Assembly: GCA_016212095.1 (NCBI GenBank)
Contig: JACRHH010000017.1
Coordinates: 1 to 63,447 of the forward strand
Direction: 5' to 3'
Source of the DNA: Nitrospirota bacterium
GTDB lineage: Bacteria; Nitrospirota; Thermodesulfovibrionia; SZUA-242
DNA length: 63,447 nucleotides
Shown piece after piece: positions 24,991 to 35,448 of the stretch (positions are counted from its first letter, which is position 1; the number at the start of each line of letters is the position of its first letter). The notes beneath the pieces are model-generated. The model was not told the DNA's origin and did not search any database. It was given only the letters and a program-made list of their open reading frames with translations. A program made the position numbers and the translations under genes.

Positions 24991-26796
24991 ATGCTTGCGG
25001 AACCCGGAGACAAACTCGCCGTTCTGCCCGACCGGCCCGGCGTTTACATCTTCAAAGACCGCAAGCATCGCGTGCTGTACGTCGGCAAGGCCAAGAGTCT
25101 GCGCTCGCGCGTGCGCTCATATTTCCAGGAAGCTCCGGATTTGGGCCTTCGCAAGCGCAAGATGGTTTCCGAAACCGCCGACTTCGATTATCTGGTGACC
25201 GATTCGGAGCTTGAGGCCTTCGTTCTTGAAGCCAACCTTATCAAGCGCCACAAACCGCCATACAACGTAGTTCTCCGCGACGACAAGAATTACCCGTATT
25301 TGCGCCTCTCGATGCGCGATGAATGGCCCGCTCTCGACGTGGCAAGGCGTATCAGGCGCGACGGCTCGGTCTATTTCGGCCCATACGTTCCTGCCGGCGT
25401 GATGTGGGAAACGCTTGCGTTTGTCAGGCGAACGTTTCCGGTTCGCACATGCAAATACAGGCTTGACCGCCCGATGCGCCCGTGCGTGGAATTCCAGATG
25501 GGCAGATGCGCCGGGCCGTGCGGCGGAAAGATCGAACGCGAAAACTACATGCGCATTGTCGAGGATGTGCGGCTATTCCTGCTCGGCAAGAGCCGCGAGC
25601 TTCTTGACGGGCTGAGGGAGCGCATGAAAAATGCGGCTGAAGAACTCGATTTTGAACGCGCCGCCGGGTTTCGCGACCGGATTGCGAAAATCGAAAAGGC
25701 GTGGGAATCGCAGCGGGTGATCTCGCCGAATCTGGGCGACATCGACGTTTTCGCCATCTACCGCGATGAGGCATCGGCGTCGGTTCAGGCGCTTTTCGTG
25801 CGCGCGGGCGTGCTGTCGGGCGGGGTGGATTTTCAGGTCATGGCATCTGGCGATAACTCGGACGCAGAAATTCTGGCATCGGTTATAGCGCAATACTTTT
25901 CGAAGGATATTCAACCGCCATCCGAGTTGCTGATCCCGGTGGAAATCCCGGATGGAGAGTTACTTGCGTCGTGGCTGTCGGAGCGCGCCGGAAATTCCGT
26001 GAGAATAACTGCCTCGCCAAAATCCGGCAAGAGAGCCGATCTGCTTTCGATGGCAGCCGAAAACGCGATGCAGGCGTTCAAGCGCAGGCAGGCCAAACGG
26101 GTGGACACAACGCTTGCGACACTTAAAGAACTGCTCGGCCTGAAAAAACTTCCCGAACATATCCATGCGTTCGACATATCCACGCTCTCCGGAACCGAAT
26201 CGGTAGGCGCGCGCGTTTCGTGGAAAGACGGCAGGTTCATGAAAGACGAATACAGGCGCTACCACATCCGGACTGTCGAGGGCATGGACGATTTTGCCAT
26301 GATGCGCGAAGTGGTGGGGCGAAGCTACGGCGAAGAGCCGCTGCCCGATCTCATTGTTATCGACGGCGGGCGCGGCCAACTGGATGCCGCGATGCAGGCG
26401 CTGACTGAGCTGAATCTTGCCGGAGCGGAGGCGGTTGGGCTTGCGAAAATCAGGCGAAACACGCCAATGGAGCGGGTGTTTGTTCCTGATGCCGGGCGCG
26501 GCATACGGCTAAACCCGCAAGACCCGGCAACGCATCTTATGCAGAAGATCCGCGACGAGACGCACCGGTTCGCCGTCACCTTTCACCGCGCGGCGCGGGA
26601 TTCGCGTGTAATTTCGTCGCCGCTCGACGCGATCTCCGGAGTCGGCAAGGCTCGCCGCATCAAGCTTCTAAAGGCCTTTGGAAGCATAAGCGCAATCCGC
26701 GCCGCAAGCGAGAACGAGATTGCAGCGGTTCCAGGCATCGACCGCAAGACTGCGGCGAATGTGAAGGCGGCGCTATGCTCCGACGTCCCGGACTAA
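24991..26796 (+). CDS. uvrC: Excinuclease ABC subunit C
   Basis: The 601-residue protein has the GIY-YIG nuclease at the start (PGVYIFKDRKHRVLYVGKAKSLRSRV), a UvrB-binding UVR motif near 210 (LRERMKNAAEELDFERAAGFRDRI), the C-terminal RNase H-like nuclease (FDISTLSGTESVGARVSW, DLIVIDGGRGQL) and a terminal helix-hairpin-helix pair. It makes both incisions in nucleotide excision repair. Its 3' end overlaps the convergent pgl gene by 24 bp. Confidence 0.97.
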   Translation: MLAEPGDKLAVLPDRPGVYIFKDRKHRVLYVGKAKSLRSRVRSYFQEAPDLGLRKRKMVSETADFDYLVTDSELEAFVLEANLIKRHKPPYNVVLRDDKNYPYLRLSMRDEWPALDVARRIRRDGSVYFGPYVPAGVMWETLAFVRRTFPVRTCKYRLDRPMRPCVEFQMGRCAGPCGGKIERENYMRIVEDVRLFLLGKSRELLDGLRERMKNAAEELDFERAAGFRDRIAKIEKAWESQRVISPNLGDIDVFAIYRDEASASVQALFVRAGVLSGGVDFQVMASGDNSDAEILASVIAQYFSKDIQPPSELLIPVEIPDGELLASWLSERAGNSVRITASPKSGKRADLLSMAAENAMQAFKRRQAKRVDTTLATLKELLGLKKLPEHIHAFDISTLSGTESVGARVSWKDGRFMKDEYRRYHIRTVEGMDDFAMMREVVGRSYGEEPLPDLIVIDGGRGQLDAAMQALTELNLAGAEAVGLAKIRRNTPMERVFVPDAGRGIRLNPQDPATHLMQKIRDETHRFAVTFHRAARDSRVISSPLDAISGVGKARRIKLLKAFGSISAIRAASENEIAAVPGIDRKTAANVKAALCSDVPD

Positions 26797-27519
26797 CCGC
26801 GCCGCTCCTTCATCGAGAAAGACCTCAACCTCGCCGCCGGCCAACCTCACGAGCGAAGCCGGAATATCTGCCGAAGGCTTCGCAGCAACAAGCCGGGCCG
26901 CAATCTCAGCCTTGCCGGAGCCGGTGACGAGAAAGATGACATGGTCTGACGAATTGATGGCAGGCAGTGTAAGCGTTACACGGTTCATGCCATCAGGCCC
27001 CGGCAAAACCGCAGCTGCGCATCTGCCGGTTTCCAGTAACAGGGGCGAGCCGGGAAACAGCGACGCCGTATGACCGTCCGCGCCAAGCCCAAGCAGCGCA
27101 ATAGCAAAATGCACGTTGTTTCCGCCGCCGAAATAGGATTCGATAGCGGAATCGTATTCCGATGCCGCAACATCCGGCGGCAACTCTCCGCGAATACGAA
27201 AAACTTGCGATGCCGGAATGCCGAGTGGATCGAGCAAGGCACGCCGGGCCATGCCATAATTGCTTGCCGGATGTTCCGGGGAAACGCAGCGTTCATCGCC
27301 CCAGAAGAAATCGATGCGCTCCCAGTCTATCCGCGACCGCCACGGCTCGGCGGCAAGCAGCCGGTAAAGCCCTTCAGGCGTTGCGCCTCCCGCAAGAGCC
27401 ACGGGAATCCGGCCCGGCGGCATCATGTCGCTGATTTCAGCGACACGCAATGCCGCCGCAGCGTAAACCGAGCGGGTATCGGGGAAGCAGTTGACGCGAT
27501 GCAAAAGCTCAGAATGCAA
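26773..27519 (-). CDS. pgl: 6-phosphogluconolactonase
   Basis: The 248-residue protein has the SugarP_isomerase/6PGL fold: VALAGGATPEGLYRLLA, WERIDFFWGDERCVSPEHPASNYGMARRALL, LLGLGADGHTASLFPGS and a C-terminal GSGKAEIAARL. It hydrolyses 6-phosphogluconolactone, between Zwf and Gnd. It is the last gene of the pentose-phosphate operon and overlaps the preceding outer-membrane gene by 11 bp. Confidence 0.95.
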   Translation of the reverse strand: MHSELLHRVNCFPDTRSVYAAAALRVAEISDMMPPGRIPVALAGGATPEGLYRLLAAEPWRSRIDWERIDFFWGDERCVSPEHPASNYGMARRALLDPLGIPASQVFRIRGELPPDVAASEYDSAIESYFGGGNNVHFAIALLGLGADGHTASLFPGSPLLLETGRCAAAVLPGPDGMNRVTLTLPAINSSDHVIFLVTGSGKAEIAARLVAAKPSADIPASLVRLAGGEVEVFLDEGAARLVRDVGA

Positions 27520-28459
27520 GCGTAAAACCGGCCAGCAAGGATTTCGACTCCCACTTAACCTCGTTAAGCTGTGTCATCGCCTCGCTTCCATCGACAAAAT
27601 AGACTGTGTCCGTACCGCTTCCGGCATCGAACTTCCGCCATCCAAATGTGATATTGAGCGATGCATTTTCGTCAAGTTCGTAAAGACCGCCAAGCGAAAT
27701 GGAAGCGCCGTGGCCCTTGCTGTCATGCTCGTAGCTTACCGGATGCGCGAATTCCTCCCTGAGGTTCCAGTCCGCCTCGGCATGGTAGTCAACCTTGAAA
27801 TGATACTCGAACGATCCGGTAATCCTGAGGTTTTTGCCCGCGTTGACAAGAAAATCGAATCCGGCCCACGGCCCGCGCCATCGGGCGTCGTATTTCGAGT
27901 CGAGGCCCGGAAACGGGCCGGTAAACCCGCCCGGATTGACGGTTTGATAGCCGTCGGTCATTCGCATATTCTGAACATTGGCCGAATATCCAACATAAGG
28001 AATGAACTCATTCCCGCCGGTTGCCGGAGTAATGCAGATACCCAGAGCAACCGACGCATCGGCAACACGGCTTCCCGTCACTCCGTTATCGGAGCGTGAA
28101 AACTCAAGCGTGCGGTTGTCGCCGTCATAATCGGAATCGCGGTTCTTGCCGCTGCGCACGCGGCCGTAACCCAGGCGCTCCTTGAGCCGAATGAGACCGT
28201 CATTCGTCAGTTTCGCGTCGAAACGCTGCTGCAGGTAATCGAATTTCATGTCTTTCCATGTAAGCTCGGAAAGGATGTTCGGGTTTTCCCCGTTTATGTC
28301 GCCCGCGATGTGCCATCCCAATTCATCAACGCGCACTCCGGCGTCAATGCCAAACTCAAACCTGTTGTCGGCACCAGACGCAGACTCGGCAAACGGAAAA
28401 GCCAGAAGCAGAAAAACAAGCAAGGCTCTCAGTTTATAAACGCCCCTCCCCGTTCTCAT
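27509..28459 (-). CDS. Outer-membrane beta-barrel protein, omptin-like/Protochlamydia type
   Basis: The 316-residue protein has a signal peptide (KLRALLVFLLLAFPFAESASGA) and alternating amphipathic strands, ending in AGFTLAF, a beta-barrel assembly signal. The strand pattern (FEYHFKVDYHAEADWNLRE, FGWRKFDAG) resembles the omptin-like 'Protochlamydia' outer-membrane family; I see no clear omptin catalytic set. The ATG at 28459 lies 2 bp after the ferritin-like gene. Its presence inside a pentose-phosphate operon is unexplained. Confidence 0.7.
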   Translation of the reverse strand: MRTGRGVYKLRALLVFLLLAFPFAESASGADNRFEFGIDAGVRVDELGWHIAGDINGENPNILSELTWKDMKFDYLQQRFDAKLTNDGLIRLKERLGYGRVRSGKNRDSDYDGDNRTLEFSRSDNGVTGSRVADASVALGICITPATGGNEFIPYVGYSANVQNMRMTDGYQTVNPGGFTGPFPGLDSKYDARWRGPWAGFDFLVNAGKNLRITGSFEYHFKVDYHAEADWNLREEFAHPVSYEHDSKGHGASISLGGLYELDENASLNITFGWRKFDAGSGTDTVYFVDGSEAMTQLNEVKWESKSLLAGFTLAF

Positions 28460-28461
28460 GC

Positions 28462-28932
28462 CTACAGAAACCTGCTCTTGAACTGGTTCAACCACATCAC
28501 ATGGCTGCGTTCCTCGTTGATGATCTCTTCAACTATTTCCTTCTGTTTCACGGCGTCGCGAACCCCAAGGAAGTACAGAAGCGTCTCTTTCTCGAATCCG
28601 ATGGCGAAATTCACCGCGTCGGCAGGTGTTTTAATGCGTTCCATGGACGTAAGCGCCTTACCCGATCCGAGGAAGAATTCCGATTCCACGAACGCCCGCA
28701 TATACTCGGAAACTTCCTCCCAGCCTTCCGGCTCCGCATCGCCCACGCAATCGTGCAGCTCCGTGAAATTCCGCTCGTGAATCAGTTCCTTGCCCGCAAG
28801 CGTGGCGAAGAGATCATGGAGCCTTGCGTTCTCCTTGAATTTCTCCGCCATATCCGTATAAAACTTGTAACCAAGCCGCTCCGTCCGTACTGCCTGCTCA
28901 ACCACTTCCTTCACCGAAAAATTTTCAGACAT
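28462..28932 (-). CDS. Ferritin-like/rubrerythrin-type diiron protein
   Basis: The 156-residue helical protein has diiron ligand patterns: E18..E (VRTERLGYKFY), LAGKELIHERNF, FEKETLLYFL and NEERSHVMWL. It lacks a rubredoxin Cys4 domain. Such proteins handle iron or peroxide in anaerobes. It lies 2 bp after zwf, so it is co-transcribed with oxidative pentose-phosphate genes that supply NADPH. Confidence 0.88.
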   Translation of the reverse strand: MSENFSVKEVVEQAVRTERLGYKFYTDMAEKFKENARLHDLFATLAGKELIHERNFTELHDCVGDAEPEGWEEVSEYMRAFVESEFFLGSGKALTSMERIKTPADAVNFAIGFEKETLLYFLGVRDAVKQKEIVEEIINEERSHVMWLNQFKSRFL

Positions 28933-28934
28933 GA

Positions 28935-30497
28935 TTATTGAACTCCTTTCATAATGTGATCATTCCCAAGCGGCCGCCATGACCGCCCGTATTTATCCGC
29001 AAGACGTTTCGCCGATTCAGGCCCGTCGGAGCCCGATGCGTACAACTCCGGAAGACCCATGCCGCCGACTATATCGATCACCGGATCCAGCAAGGCCCAT
29101 GTCAGCTCAACGCTGTCCTGCCGCACAAACAACATGCGGTCGCCGCTCATGCAGTCCAGAAGCACGCGCTGATACGCGTCCAGCGCCGTCATTCCAACCA
29201 TCTCCCTGTACGAAAACTCCATGTTCACGCGTTGCAGACAGAGCCTCGATCCCGGCATTTTGGCATAAAAACCCTGAGTTATGCCCTCATCGGGCTGAAT
29301 GCGGAACACCAGCACATTCGGGCCGATCGGATCGTGCATGACCCGGTCGAACATGAAATGCGGAGCCGCCTTGAAATGCACCGCTATTTCCGTAACCTGC
29401 GCCGAGAGACGCTTGCCGGAACGAAGCAGAAACGGCACGCCCCTCCATCTCCAGTTGTCCACATGGAAAACGCCCGCCGCAAAGGTTGGGGTAATCGAAT
29501 CAGGCAGAACATTTCTTTCCTCGCGATACCCGCGTGAGCTTTCACCGCCGACAATCCCCCGCGCATACTGGCCGAAAGCCCAGTTAGCGCCCATGGCAGC
29601 CGGGTCGAAAGGCCGGATCGAATTCATCACCTTGCCCTTCTCGTCGCGCACCGGCTCGGCCTCGAAACGGGCCGGAGGCTCCATGGCAACCAAAGCCAGA
29701 AGCTGGAGCATATGATTTTGAAACATGTCGCGAACGACGCCGGCGCGGTCGTAATAACCGGCCCGGTGCTCGATGCCGATGGTCTCCGAAGCGGTTATTT
29801 GCACATGATCGACATATTGGCGGTTCCATATCGGCTCGTAGATGGCGTTTGCGAACCGGAACATCAGGATGTTCTGCACCGTTTCCTTGCCGAGGTAATG
29901 ATCCATGCGGAATACCTGATCCTCGCGGAAATATCTGTAAAGCGAGGCCGTCAAAGCGCGCGCCGATTCAAGGCTTTCTCCAAACGGCTTTTCTATGACA
30001 ATCCGCGTCCAGCCGCGCGCCTCAGCGTCCAGTCCGGCTTCGCCGATGCCGCCAATTATCACCGGATAGAGCGCGGGCGGCACGGCGCAGTAGAAAATCC
30101 GGTTTCCCTGATAACCGGCTTCAAGTTCCACGCCATCGAGATAAGCGCCAAGAGCGGTCATTGCTTCGATGTTGTCGTAGGCCACCTGACGGTAAAAAAG
30201 CCGTGATGCGAACGATTCGCACAAGCTTGTGTCGAAATCGCCGGGATCGAACTTCATCACGGCCTCATGCGTGAGAGCCCGAAACGATGAGTGGGTGTGC
30301 GGCGTGCGAGCCGCGCCCACAACCGTGAACCGTTCCGGCAGCAGCCCCCGGCAGTACAGGCGGTAAAGAGACGGGATTATCTTGCGGGACGCCAAATCGC
30401 CGGACGCGCCGAAAATAACGATGGTGCATGGATCGGCGGCGGCGGAAACGGCGCAGGTCGAACCCGGAGGAGGAAAACGCTTGATGTCAGCCCGCAT
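28935..30497 (-). CDS. zwf: Glucose-6-phosphate 1-dehydrogenase
   Basis: The roughly 520-residue protein has the NADP site IVIFGASGDLASRKIIPSLYRL, the substrate motif RMDHYLGKETVQNI and the usual C-terminal alpha/beta domain. It makes 6-phosphogluconolactone and NADPH. In-frame ATGs at 30503 and 30497 overlap the 3' end of gnd by 17 and 11 bp. Extension further upstream would be antisense-like noise inside gnd, so I reject it. Confidence 0.96.
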   Translation of the reverse strand: MRADIKRFPPPGSTCAVSAAADPCTIVIFGASGDLASRKIIPSLYRLYCRGLLPERFTVVGAARTPHTHSSFRALTHEAVMKFDPGDFDTSLCESFASRLFYRQVAYDNIEAMTALGAYLDGVELEAGYQGNRIFYCAVPPALYPVIIGGIGEAGLDAEARGWTRIVIEKPFGESLESARALTASLYRYFREDQVFRMDHYLGKETVQNILMFRFANAIYEPIWNRQYVDHVQITASETIGIEHRAGYYDRAGVVRDMFQNHMLQLLALVAMEPPARFEAEPVRDEKGKVMNSIRPFDPAAMGANWAFGQYARGIVGGESSRGYREERNVLPDSITPTFAAGVFHVDNWRWRGVPFLLRSGKRLSAQVTEIAVHFKAAPHFMFDRVMHDPIGPNVLVFRIQPDEGITQGFYAKMPGSRLCLQRVNMEFSYREMVGMTALDAYQRVLLDCMSGDRMLFVRQDSVELTWALLDPVIDIVGGMGLPELYASGSDGPESAKRLADKYGRSWRPLGNDHIMKGVQ

Positions 30498-31401
30498 TAT
30501 CATCTGCGGAATGAATCGAATGCCCGCCGAACCTCTGCCTGAGCGCGGCAAGCACCCTGTCCGCGAAAGCGTCGTCCATGCGCGAGCGAAACCGCTGGAA
30601 AAGCGCGGCGGCTGTAACCGGCGCGGGAACCCCCGACTCGACAGCCTGCTGAAGCATCCAGCGCCCCTCGCCGGAATCGTCAACATAGCCGCCTGTCGAG
30701 GCCAGATCCGGATCGTCGCGGAATGCGTCGGCGGCAAGCTCCAAAAGCCACGATCTGATCACGCTTCCATTGTTCCACATGTCGCAGACGCCTGAAAGAT
30801 CGATCTCGCCGTATTGCGACGCCTTAATGATGTTGAATCCCTCGGCATATGCCGCCATCATTCCGTACTCGATGCCGTTATGCGCCATCTTCATGAAATG
30901 GCCCGCGCCAGCCGAACCGCAGTAGAGCAGTCCGCCGGGCGGGGCAAGGGTTTCGAGCGCCGGAAGAATATGATCGTAGGCCGCGCGGTCGCCTCCCGCC
31001 ATGATGCAGTAGCCGTTTTGTAGCCCCCAGACGCCGCCGCTTACGCCGGCGTCAACGTAGCGGATTCCGGATTTTGAGAGAAACCCGGCGCGGCGCAGGT
31101 CGTCCTTGTAGAAGCCGTTGCCGCCGTCAACGATGATGTCGCCGGGCGAGAGCAGACCGGAAAGAATGCCGACATGCGATTCCGTGGCCGCCCCTGCGGG
31201 AAGCATGAGCCAGACCACGCGCGGAGTTTCCAGCAAGGAAACGGCATCGGCAAGCGTTTCAGCGCCGATGGCCCCCTCCCCCTCGATCTCCCGAACCTTT
31301 TCCGGAGACCTGTTCCATGCGACAACCTCATGGCCGCCGCCAATAAGGCGGCGGGCCATGTTCATCCCCATCCTGCCAAGACCGATGAAGGCAAGCTTCA
31401 T
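30487..31401 (-). CDS. gnd: 6-phosphogluconate dehydrogenase, short form
   Basis: The 304-residue protein starts MKLAFIGLGRMGMNMARRLI, with the substrate motifs DGGNGFYKDDLRR, GVSGGVWGLQNGYCIMAGG and MAHNGIEYGMMAAYAEG. At about 300 residues it is the short, YqeC/GntZ-type enzyme rather than the 470-residue form. It makes ribulose-5-phosphate, CO2 and reduced cofactor. It lies 36 bp after tkt and overlaps zwf. Confidence 0.95.
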   Translation of the reverse strand: MKLAFIGLGRMGMNMARRLIGGGHEVVAWNRSPEKVREIEGEGAIGAETLADAVSLLETPRVVWLMLPAGAATESHVGILSGLLSPGDIIVDGGNGFYKDDLRRAGFLSKSGIRYVDAGVSGGVWGLQNGYCIMAGGDRAAYDHILPALETLAPPGGLLYCGSAGAGHFMKMAHNGIEYGMMAAYAEGFNIIKASQYGEIDLSGVCDMWNNGSVIRSWLLELAADAFRDDPDLASTGGYVDDSGEGRWMLQQAVESGVPAPVTAAALFQRFRSRMDDAFADRVLAALRQRFGGHSIHSADDNAG

Positions 31402-31437
31402 TGCGGCAGCCTCCGGATTTATCGGGATTATTCGGCG

Positions 31438-33441
31438 CTAATCGCCGAGAACCGCCTTCGCCCTCGACACAACGTTGTCAACGCTGAAGCCGAGCTTCTC
31501 CATGACAACATTGCCGGGCGCTGATGCGCCGAAGCGGTCTATCCCGATTATATCGCCTTTTTCGCAGGTGTAACGCTCCCAGCCGAATGTGGCTCCTGCC
31601 TCCACAACTATCCTTGCACCGATGGAAGGCGGCAACACTTCGTTTCTGTATTGCGCCGACTGCCGCTCGAATGCCTCCTGACAGACCATGTTCACAACTC
31701 GCGCCGGAATGCCTTCCGAAGCAAGACGCTCCTGAGCCGCAAGCGCAAGGTGAATTTCCGAACCGCTTGAAATGATTATCAGTTTCGGCGCCGCGCCATC
31801 AGCCGGATCTGCCAGCGCATACGCGCCGCGCGCGGCTCCCGATGCCGGAGCATATTTCGTCCTGTCCAGAATCGGCAAATTCTGCCTTGTGAGAATGAGC
31901 GCGGTCGGGCCGTCTGCTCTGTTAATCGCCATGCGCCACGCCTCTGCAACCTCGTTTGCGTCAGCCGGACGGATAACGTCCAGATTCGGCATGGCGCGAA
32001 GCGAAGCAACGTGCTCAACAGGCTGATGAGTGGGGCCGTCCTCGCCAAGCCCGATCGAATCGTGCGTGAGAATGTAAACCACCCGCTGGCCCATGATCGC
32101 CGAAAGCCTGATCGACGGGCGCATGTAATCGGAAAACACAAGAAACGTCGCGCAGTAAGGAATCAGGCCGGAAAGCGCCATGCCGTTACAAGCCGCGGCC
32201 ATGCCGTGTTCGCGAACACCGAATCTGATATTCCGGCCAGCCGGACTGTCGGCGAATTCGCCCATGCCCTTAAGGTCGGTGTTGTTCGACGCGGCCAGAT
32301 CGGCGGAGCCGCCAAGAAGCATCGGCAGCTTCTGCGCGATTGCGTTAAGCACCTTGCCGGATGCGGAACGCGTGGCTATTTTAGGGGCTGACAGATCAAA
32401 TACGGGAAGCGCCGCCTCCCAGTCTTCAGGAAGCTTGCCGCTCATCAATGCCGCAAGCTCGCGTCCGAGTTCCGGGAACTTCACGGCATGGCTGTCCGCC
32501 GTTGAACGCCAAGCGCTTTCGAGCGTGGAACCGGCGTCCAGGGCCTTCCTGAAATGCGCGGCGGCCTCAGCCGGAACATAAAACGGATTGTCAACTGGCC
32601 AGCCGAAACGCTCTTTGACGAGTTTGGTTTCATCCGGGCCAAGCGGCGAGCCGTGCGCGTCGGGCGAATCCTGCTTGTGCGGGCTGCCGAAACCTATGTG
32701 GGTTCTGGCTATGATGATCGAAGGGCGCAAGGTTTCATTTTTTGCAGCGGCAATGGCGCGGTCAACCGCATCGACATCGTTGCCGTCCACCTTCTGAACG
32801 TGCCAGCCATAAGCCTCGAACCGCCTGCCGCGATCCTCGGTGAACGAAATATCCGTTGTTCCGTCGATGGTTATATGATTATCGGAGTAAAGATATACAA
32901 TCTGTCCAAGCCCAAGATGGCCCGCAAGCGATGCCGCCTCCGAGGCAACGCCCTCCATCAGGTCGCCGTCGCTCAGAATGCCGTATATGTGATAGTCGAA
33001 AAGCCTGTGATCCTCGCGGTTGAAGCGCCCGGCCAAATACTTCTGAGCCATCGCCATGCCGACGCCTGTTGCAAAGCCCTGCCCAAGAGGGCCGGTGGTT
33101 GTTTCGATGCCGCTTTCGATGTGATATTCCGGATGTCCGGGCGTAATGCTGCCCCACTGCCGGAAATTCTTCAGGTCATCGATGGATATTTTATAGCCGG
33201 TAAGGTGGAGCAAGGAGTACAGCAGCATCGATGCGTGACCTGCCGACAGAACGAAACGGTCGCGGTTTGGCCATGACGGATTGGCCGGGTTGTGGCGCAT
33301 GTGTCGCGTCCATAGCGTGTATGCCATCGCCGCGTCGCCCATCGGCGCTCCGGGGTGGCCGGATTTCGCCTTTTCGACGCCATCGATTGAAAGCATCCTT
33401 ATTGTTTTAATGCAAAGATCATCTAGTTGCGTGCTGTCCAT
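31438..33441 (-). CDS. tkt: Transketolase
   Basis: The 667-residue protein is a full-length thiamine-diphosphate enzyme: [43 protein letters not shown]-type cofactor region ([23 protein letters not shown]), IAFVE-like [18 protein letters not shown] and C-terminal [11 protein letters not shown]. It joins the oxidative and non-oxidative pentose branches. The ATG at 33441 has GGAGG before it; the in-frame ATG at 33456 has none. It is the first gene of the operon tkt-gnd-zwf-ferritin-OMP-pgl. Confidence 0.97.
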   Translation of the reverse strand: MDSTQLDDLCIKTIRMLSIDGVEKAKSGHPGAPMGDAAMAYTLWTRHMRHNPANPSWPNRDRFVLSAGHASMLLYSLLHLTGYKISIDDLKNFRQWGSITPGHPEYHIESGIETTTGPLGQGFATGVGMAMAQKYLAGRFNREDHRLFDYHIYGILSDGDLMEGVASEAASLAGHLGLGQIVYLYSDNHITIDGTTDISFTEDRGRRFEAYGWHVQKVDGNDVDAVDRAIAAAKNETLRPSIIIARTHIGFGSPHKQDSPDAHGSPLGPDETKLVKERFGWPVDNPFYVPAEAAAHFRKALDAGSTLESAWRSTADSHAVKFPELGRELAALMSGKLPEDWEAALPVFDLSAPKIATRSASGKVLNAIAQKLPMLLGGSADLAASNNTDLKGMGEFADSPAGRNIRFGVREHGMAAACNGMALSGLIPYCATFLVFSDYMRPSIRLSAIMGQRVVYILTHDSIGLGEDGPTHQPVEHVASLRAMPNLDVIRPADANEVAEAWRMAINRADGPTALILTRQNLPILDRTKYAPASGAARGAYALADPADGAAPKLIIISSGSEIHLALAAQERLASEGIPARVVNMVCQEAFERQSAQYRNEVLPPSIGARIVVEAGATFGWERYTCEKGDIIGIDRFGASAPGNVVMEKLGFSVDNVVSRAKAVLGD

Positions 33442-33570
33442 CACTCCTCCAAACAATAGTCAAGAATACTTCAACAACCGACAGGCGGAACGAAGCCGAT
33501 AATAATATCACAAAGCTTGACGGCGGTGGTCTGCACATGGGAGGGGAGGGAGGGATTTAACCCACTGTCA

Positions 33571-33641
33571 TTAATCCTGTGCATCCTGTTTATCGATGAA
33601 ATACGCAAGCAAGAATTTCAAACATGGATGGGCAGGATTAA
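33571..33641. repeat. Interrupted inverted repeat, MITE/REP-like
   Basis: TTAATCCTGTGCATCC (33571-33586) and GGATGGGCAGGATTAA (33626-33641) are inverted with two mismatches in 16, separated by 39 bp. Sequences of this 'aatcctg..catcc' type are scattered through many bacterial genomes as intergenic repeats. No gene is inside. Confidence 0.65.
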
Positions 33642-33668
33642 CAGAATACAAGGCGCGGAAATTAAAAC

Positions 33669-33691
33669 GGGAACGCCGGGGAGGCGTTCCC
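33669..33691. other. GC-rich hairpin
   Basis: GGGAACGCC, loop GGGGA, GGCGTTCCC: a perfect 9-bp stem. No T-run follows on either strand, so intrinsic termination is doubtful. It may be a repeat or a structured 5' or 3' end. Confidence 0.5.
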
Positions 33692-33792
33692 TTAGGGGGT
33701 GGGAAGAAAGGGGTTAGGAGGGTTGTCCCTTTCTTCAAGGACTAGCTTACATTCCATTTATGAAGATATTATGAAGCGATCCGCAGAATTAT

Positions 33793-34407
33793 TCACTTAA
33801 AAAACGACGTATCTCCCGCGCCTTCCCGGAGGACTTCAACCATGTCATTCAGCAGGGATATGACGCTGGAAGGAGTCACCGGCATAGGCCCGCAGCTCAA
33901 TATCAGGTCAACTTCGTGTCCCAGTTCGATCTCAAGTTCCTCCGGATCGGTTAGAACATCCTCGCCGCTTCGATTGGCGCTTGTGGTGACAATAGGCCCG
34001 CCAAGCTTTTTCACAAGCGCCAGAGGAACCGGATGGTCAGGGATTCTGATGCCAACCGTCTTTCGCTTTGCGCGAAGCAGCCTCGGCGTCTCTTTGTGCC
34101 CCTCAAGAACAAATGTGTACGCGCCCGGAAGGAAACGGCGCAGAATGCGGTAAGCGTAATCGGAAACCTTGGCGTACCGGCTGATGTCCGACAGGTCGGC
34201 GCATATGAATGAGAACGGTTTGGACGGATCGCGTCCCTTGATGCGGATAATGCGCTCGATCGCATCGTTATTCCGTATATCGCAGCCAAGCCCGTAAACC
34301 GTGTCCGTGGGATAGACTATCACGCCGCCCTCGCGCAACACCGAGGCAGCGCGCTCGATGTATCGAGGCTCAGGATTGTCCGGATGTATGTTCAGAAGCT
34401 TTCGCAT
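33793..34407 (-). CDS. Sua5/YciO/YrdC-type threonylcarbamoyl-AMP synthase family protein
   Basis: The 204-residue single-domain protein has the family core: GGVIVYPTDTVYGLGCDIRN, IKGRDPSKPFSFIC and PIVTTSANRSGEDVLTD. TsaC/YrdC enzymes make threonylcarbamoyl-AMP for t6A37 of tRNA. The length and KGRDPSKPFSFIC pattern are closer to the YciO branch, whose role is less certain. It ends the rfbD-galE transcript, 15 bp after galE. Confidence 0.88.
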   Translation of the reverse strand: MRKLLNIHPDNPEPRYIERAASVLREGGVIVYPTDTVYGLGCDIRNNDAIERIIRIKGRDPSKPFSFICADLSDISRYAKVSDYAYRILRRFLPGAYTFVLEGHKETPRLLRAKRKTVGIRIPDHPVPLALVKKLGGPIVTTSANRSGEDVLTDPEELEIELGHEVDLILSCGPMPVTPSSVISLLNDMVEVLREGAGDTSFFK

Positions 34408-34422
34408 TATTAGCCGCCCGGC

Positions 34423-35448
<1,026 letters not shown>

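Larger units (their letters stand above)
33442..33792. other. Gene-less interval (351 bp) upstream of tkt
   Basis: I see no coding region here. It holds the tkt ribosome site, an interrupted inverted repeat (33571-33641), and a 9-bp GC hairpin without a T-run (33669-33691). A GGGAGG-rich purine tract surrounds 33540-33553. The tkt promoter should lie in the first 100 bp, but I cannot pick one confidently. Confidence 0.7.

Noticed and set aside
30497-30737. N-terminal extension of zwf by about 80 residues
   Set aside because: It lies inside gnd, is Arg/Pro-rich and does not resemble G6PD; family homology starts after 30497.
33669-33691. GC hairpin as an intrinsic terminator
   Set aside because: No T-run on either side and no convergent gene end close enough.
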